Shown one piece after another: positions 6,990 through 10,072 of a stretch of 10,072 nt of DNA. Numbering within the stretch: position 1 is the first letter of the stretch; each line of letters opens with the position of its first letter. Where the stretch lies: contig JAGLZV010000117.1 in the NCBI GenBank assembly GCA_023131215.1, forward strand, positions 1 through 10,072, read 5' to 3'. Made by a program: the position numbers and the translations under genes. The DNA is from Candidatus Methanophagales archaeon. Lineage in GTDB: Archaea; Halobacteriota; Syntropharchaeia; Alkanophagales; Methanospirareceae. The notes below the pieces were generated by a model. That model searched no databases and was not told the DNA's origin. It saw nothing but the letters and a program-made list of their open reading frames with translations.

Positions 6990-7050
6990 AATCACAAATC
7001 CGAAATACTAAACAATACCAAATACCAAAATCCTAATGACCAAAACAAAC
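6990..7050. repeat. A-rich intergenic repeat R1 between rps4e and rpl5
   Basis: A low-complexity block of short A-rich words (AAATC, CCAAATA and similar) with very few G residues fills the gap. Its end, AAAATCCTAATGACCAAAAC (7027-7046), matches 17 of 20 positions of 7619-7638 downstream of rpl5, so the same repeat family flanks rpl5 on both sides. Similar A-rich repeats occur between genes in many uncultured prokaryote genomes, as far as I recall. Confidence 0.6.
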
Positions 7051-7084
7051 CTTGAAAAGATAGTATAACGAAAGGGAGGAAAGA

Positions 7085-7603
7085 ATGGCAGCAAATCCGA
7101 ATCCGATGAGAAGAATAGAGGTAGATAAAGTAGTGATAAATATGGCTGTGGGTGAAAGCGGAGAGAAGTTAGCAAAAGCGGAGAAGATTTTAGAACGCAT
7201 TGCGGATCAAAAACCGATTAAGAGACTGGCTAAGAGGAGCATACAGCCGCTTGGTATAAAAAAAGGCGAAGCTATTGCGTGTAAAGTCACGCTGAGGGGG
7301 GAACGTGCAAAGGATTTCCTCAAACGATGTTTTAAAATACAGGATAAACTTCTTATGAGTCAATTTGACACCTACGGTAATTTCTCCTTCGGCATTGCAG
7401 AACACACTGACTTTGGTATTCGTTATGACCCTAAAGTAGGGATATATGGAATGGATGTTTCAGTGTCTTTAAAAAGACCGGGGTATCGAATAAAAGAGAG
7501 AAGAATAGAAAAAAAGAAGCTGCCAAGTAAGCAAAGAATAAGCGAGGAGGAAGGCATTGCGTTCCTCGAAAAGGAATATGGAGTAGAAGTGGTGGAGGAG
7601 TAA
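7085..7603 (+). CDS. rpl5: 50S ribosomal protein L5 (uL5)
   Basis: A 172-residue large-subunit protein that binds 5S rRNA at the central protuberance and contacts P-site tRNA. Archaeal family features are MRRIEVDKVVINMAVGESGEKL at 8-29, PIKRLAKRSIQPLGIKKGEAIACKVTLRG at about 44-72, and NFSFGIAEHTDFGIRYDPKVGIYGMDV at about 99-125. The length is typical for archaea. The start at 7085 is supported by GGGAGG with five bases of spacing. It probably shares a transcript with rps4e. The gene expected next in the archaeal spc operon, rps14, is absent; a repeat and a DUF1638 gene follow instead. Confidence 0.96.
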   Translation: MAANPNPMRRIEVDKVVINMAVGESGEKLAKAEKILERIADQKPIKRLAKRSIQPLGIKKGEAIACKVTLRGERAKDFLKRCFKIQDKLLMSQFDTYGNFSFGIAEHTDFGIRYDPKVGIYGMDVSVSLKRPGYRIKERRIEKKKLPSKQRISEEEGIAFLEKEYGVEVVEE

Positions 7604-7609
7604 CATGAC

Positions 7610-7671
7610 AAAAATCCAAAAATTCCAATGACAAAAACACAAGGGTTTCGTAATTAGGATTTGGGATTTTT
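7610..7671. repeat. Imperfect inverted repeat R2 downstream of rpl5
   Basis: The left arm (7610-7638) and right arm (7643-7671) form a long imperfect hairpin: eight perfect outer pairs (AAAAATCC with GGATTTTT), then a further, interrupted pairing of about 15 bp inward. Both arms resemble the repeat R1 upstream of rpl5, the right arm in inverted orientation. It starts seven bases after the rpl5 stop, so it could be a 3'-end structure for the ribosomal transcript, and it reaches to within a few bases of the possible GTG start of the next gene. Confidence 0.6.
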
Positions 7672-7694
7672 CGGTGTCAGGGGCGAAAAAAATA

Positions 7695-8558
7695 ATGCAC
7701 ATCGGGATTATCACATGCGAGATTTTAAGAAGAGAAATAAAAGAAGTAATCGAAAAAACAGGAGTGGATAACTTATTTTTTGTGCTGCCTGAAACCAGCA
7801 ATCCCGCAATAAATGCACTGAGTAGAAGGGTAAATGAGCGGCTTTTGAGTGAGCTGGCTACGGGTGACTTAAAAATAAAAGAAAAAACAATTGAAAAAAT
7901 AGAAAGTGAAATTCATGAAAATAACATCGGGAGTTCAGCAATTATTAAAGTAATGGAGTTGAGAATGCATGATTGCCCTGATAAACTATTGGCGGAGGTT
8001 GAAGAGGGCATAAAAAAAATGAGTTCGGTGGTTGATTTTGTCTTATTGGGATATGGTTTGTGCGGAAGCACTGCCAGAGAAATAGAAAAGATAATCAAAG
8101 AGGCAGATGTGCCAGTGGTAATACCGAGAGACGGAGAAGGGGGGATATTGAATAATTGTATAGAGATTGCACTTGGTAGAGAAAAGGTTCGGGAGTTGCT
8201 AAGGGAAGAAATAGGGACTTTTTTCATGACCCCCGCAGGGGCATCAGTCATAAAGGAACCCCAGGTAATTCTGGAATCAACTATAAATATCATGGCAGGG
8301 AGGATGAACAGAAGTGCTGCTGTTGACACACCGAGGATAATAAAACTCATGAAGAACCATTACCGAAGGGTAGTGAAGATATGCTATTCCGAAGCAGATA
8401 AGGGAGATGAGGAATACTCGAAAACCATTGAAAACTTCGCAAAGGAATTTGGGCTTGAGATAAAAATCGAGAGGGGGTCCTCAAAAATCGTGCTTGAGGC
8501 GTTAGAAAAAGGTCATGAACTCAAAAGGAGAATAAAACTTTTTAGGAAAAAGTTTTAA
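7695..8558 (+). CDS. DUF1638 family protein, divergent
   Basis: A 287-residue soluble protein that I place in DUF1638, function unknown. Family-like features are the N-terminal strand with a cysteine (HIGIITCEIL, C8), HDCPDKLLAEVEEGI with C94, LLGYGLCGS with C123, VPVVIPR (139-145), CIEIALGREK with C155, and GTFFMTP (174-180). The four cysteines suggest metal or cofactor binding. It is divergent: the motif that in typical members reads roughly HDC after VIPR is here interrupted by a GEGG stretch before the cysteine. I prefer the ATG at 7695 because the family normally starts at this strand; a GTG at 7674 would add seven residues, close to the repeat. Neither start has a strong ribosome site. 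The 3' end overlaps the convergent methyltransferase gene by 57 bases, and the last codons are read from palindrome P3. Confidence 0.7.
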   Translation: MHIGIITCEILRREIKEVIEKTGVDNLFFVLPETSNPAINALSRRVNERLLSELATGDLKIKEKTIEKIESEIHENNIGSSAIIKVMELRMHDCPDKLLAEVEEGIKKMSSVVDFVLLGYGLCGSTAREIEKIIKEADVPVVIPRDGEGGILNNCIEIALGREKVRELLREEIGTFFMTPAGASVIKEPQVILESTINIMAGRMNRSAAVDTPRIIKLMKNHYRRVVKICYSEADKGDEEYSKTIENFAKEFGLEIKIERGSSKIVLEALEKGHELKRRIKLFRKKF

Positions 8559-9122
8559 TGCAAGAATGAAAATCACATCTTCATACAGGTAAATAAAATC
8601 CTTTTCTGTTTGCGCGAACTTAAATCCTGAAAGATTGAGCATGGATTTGAACTCCGCTATCGTGTAATATCTCTCACCCCACAGTCTCTCAGCCTCACCA
8701 CCCGGGATGAAATCTGCAATTATCAGTTTTCCTCCGGGTTTTAAAACTCTATTCAATTCCTTTAAAACCGCTAATGCGTCGCCCAACTCATGTAGTGCGT
8801 AAACGCTGACAACAGCTCCGAAATAGTTATCCTCGAATATATCCAGGTTCTTGCTGTCTGCCTGCACGAATTTTACTAAATGCGAAACTTTCTTTAATTC
8901 TGCTTCTCTTCCTGCACTGCCGAAATCGGCGTCTGAGACGTCCACACCGAAAACTCTCTTCTTCAATTCAAAGGCTAAAAAATTTACTAATTTTCCATCT
9001 CCACATCCGACATCGAGAATGGGCGTTGCAGATGGATCACAGAGTGCTTGAGCTATTTTTTCGTAAATTACAGGCTTTAATTTATCGTAAATGTTTTCCA
9101 TTTCCAAGTCATTAAAAGACAT
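8502..9122 (-). CDS. Class I SAM-dependent methyltransferase
   Basis: A 206-residue soluble Rossmann-fold methyltransferase of the UbiE/type-11 kind. The SAM-binding motif I is ILDVGCGDGKL (35-45). GVDVS follows for motif II, then QADSKNLDIFEDNYFGAVVSVYALHEL and the post-motif LNRVLKPGGKLIIADF. The substrate cannot be predicted; the length and lack of extra domains fit a small-molecule or quinone-like substrate as well as others. The start has no clear ribosome site. It lies 33 bases after the DUF2117 gene on the same strand, so co-transcription is likely. Its C-terminal tail (KLFPKKFYSPFEFMTFF) is encoded by palindrome P3 and the DUF1638 overlap, and may be a recent extension. Confidence 0.88.
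   Translation of the reverse strand: MSFNDLEMENIYDKLKPVIYEKIAQALCDPSATPILDVGCGDGKLVNFLAFELKKRVFGVDVSDADFGSAGREAELKKVSHLVKFVQADSKNLDIFEDNYFGAVVSVYALHELGDALAVLKELNRVLKPGGKLIIADFIPGGEAERLWGERYYTIAEFKSMLNLSGFKFAQTEKDFIYLYEDVIFILALKLFPKKFYSPFEFMTFF
8533..8557. terminator. Perfect palindrome P3 in the convergent gene overlap
   Basis: An 11-bp perfect stem (TAAAACTTTTT and its complement) closes on an AGG loop. It lies inside the overlap of two convergent genes and includes the first two bases of the DUF1638 TAA (8556-8558). Because it is symmetric it is read on both strands in similar frames, giving KLFRKKF at the end of the DUF1638 protein and KLFPKKF near the end of the methyltransferase. It could act as a bidirectional 3'-end signal for both transcripts. 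Confidence 0.6.
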
Positions 9123-9155
9123 ATCTCTGTTAAACCACTGTAATTGCTCAATACA

Positions 9156-10072
9156 TTACTCTTCGTTCTTCGCAGTTGGGGAACTAGAACTCAACACCCC
9201 GATAATATCCTCTTCAGCCAGGTGAAGTATGCGATGCTTCAAATCCTCAATTTGCTTCTCAACATCACCGTCCAATTCGATTTCTTCACCATCCCCAAAA
9301 ATCTCTTCCTTTACCTTTTTCCCTATAATATCGTCCCTTTCCGGCTTTAATCTTATTATCACCGAATCTCTCGGCAGGAATTTTTTATATTCTTCCAGAA
9401 CTCCACTTTCTATCCCCTCTATCAATCCATCTGCATCGCCGTCTGTAATTCCTATCATGCGAATACCAAACCTTTTCAGTATATCGCCGGCAATGCTTGT
9501 TGTATCGTCTCCTATGGTCACTGCAACTTCAACATCAGCATCTTCAGCATCAGCATCCTCTATCTTCGGGAAAAGATTCTCGACAGTGTAGAAAAAGCAT
9601 GCTTTCTTCTTTCTCTTTCCTTTCCTTAACACTTCATCCGTTCCTATTCTTTTCGGTTTCGTCCTCCGGATCGCACTTGCAGTTTTTATCATCTCTTTCT
9701 CCAGGTCTAAAGGAGGCAGCTTTTCAAGGTTATGTTTTATCAACGTACCGCCCACGATTTCTACAAGTTTTCCCTCTTTCGCAACCAGCGTAACACTATT
9801 ATTTTTGTTTCCATGCGAGGACATTCCAATAACAACGCCATCTACAACGATTTTCTCCCCGGGATGCACACCTCTTATCTCGCGATACACCAAATTCGAA
9901 TGAGCATCTTTTTTGCATCTTGATTCAAGTTTATAAGATTCTCTCTCCTCGAGCTCACTGAAAACTCCTGTTATCCTTCTATATATATCCTCATCCTCGG
10001 GCTTCACAAGCCATCGAATAATAATTCCGCTGCTGTATTCTAATTGCACAAATGAAAGATTTTTCTCCGCAC
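9156..10072 (-). CDS. DUF2117 family protein, N-terminus outside window
   Basis: The reading frame is open to the right edge, giving 305 complete codons. The GTG at 10049 is an internal valine rather than a convincing start, because DUF2117 proteins normally carry an additional N-terminal region before this point. Recognisable blocks are GIIIRWLV, RGVHPGEKIVVDGVVIG (about 9825-9880), LVEIVGGTLIKHNLEKL, the glycine/aspartate-rich AVTIGDDTTSIAGDILKRFGI and MIGITDGDADGLIEG (about 9410-9530), and VIIRLKPERDDIIGKKVKEEIFG. The family is archaeal, widespread in methanogens and of unknown function. An acidic repeat EDADAEDADVE, from tandem AGCATC-like codons near 9530-9560, lies before the DDTT motif. 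A longer than usual acidic C-terminal tail follows EIFG. It is probably co-transcribed with the methyltransferase. Confidence 0.75.
   Translation of the reverse strand, partial: AEKNLSFVQLEYSSGIIIRWLVKPEDEDIYRRITGVFSELEERESYKLESRCKKDAHSNLVYREIRGVHPGEKIVVDGVVIGMSSHGNKNNSVTLVAKEGKLVEIVGGTLIKHNLEKLPPLDLEKEMIKTASAIRRTKPKRIGTDEVLRKGKRKKKACFFYTVENLFPKIEDADAEDADVEVAVTIGDDTTSIAGDILKRFGIRMIGITDGDADGLIEGIESGVLEEYKKFLPRDSVIIRLKPERDDIIGKKVKEEIFGDGEEIELDGDVEKQIEDLKHRILHLAEEDIIGVLSSSSPTAKNEE

Noticed and set aside
6990..7050. The A-rich block as a CRISPR fragment or leader
   Set aside because: There are no regularly spaced identical repeats with distinct spacers, and no cas gene is nearby.
9530..9560. Tandem AGCATC-like codons as a functional DNA repeat
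   Set aside because: They stay in frame, encode an acidic EDADAEDAD stretch in an otherwise intact gene, and are explained by coding low complexity.
9229..9793. Plus-strand frames over the DUF2117 gene
   Set aside because: They are Ser/Phe-rich antisense translations with no motifs, while the minus frame shows conserved DUF2117 blocks.

Overview
The window is archaeal. It carries tiaS (the agmatidine-forming enzyme for tRNA-Ile2, found only in archaea), an archaeal Cdc48/VAT ATPase, and the archaeal/eukaryotic-type ribosomal proteins S4e and L5. It also has three families of unknown function (DUF116, DUF1638, DUF2117) that are common in methanogens and their relatives. A methanogen-related euryarchaeote, possibly an uncultured anaerobe such as an ANME-1/Methanophagales-like lineage, fits best. 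That placement is inference from gene content, not from a phylogenetic marker comparison.

Layout. Bases 1-1091 (minus) hold the N-terminal part of a membrane-embedded site-2 protease that runs off the left edge. A 147-base divergent gap follows; it contains a well-equipped 33-codon small ORF that ends directly against tiaS. Then on the plus strand come tiaS and two tandem DUF116 membrane proteins joined by 4-base ATGA overlaps (1239-3882), cdc48 with its own promoter-like region (3947-6160), rps4e (6258-6983), rpl5 (7085-7603) and a DUF1638 protein (about 7695-8558). The right end is on the minus strand: a SAM-dependent methyltransferase (8502-9122), which overlaps the 3' end of the DUF1638 gene tail to tail, preceded by a DUF2117 gene that runs off the right edge (9156-10072).

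How the genes fit together. The core is translation and protein quality control: tRNA-Ile2 modification, two ribosomal proteins and the Cdc48 unfoldase. The S4e-L5 pair is a remnant of the archaeal spc ribosomal operon, but its usual partners (L24 before S4e, S14 after L5) are absent, and A-rich repeats flank L5 on both sides.

The most unusual material is non-coding: three small palindromes with 3-base loops, each overlapping a stop codon; two related A-rich repeats around rpl5; a dyad centred on the cdc48 TATA box; and the small ORF that abuts tiaS in the same frame. I see no tRNA, rRNA, CRISPR array, transposase or obvious defence system, and no convincing large undescribed multi-gene system.
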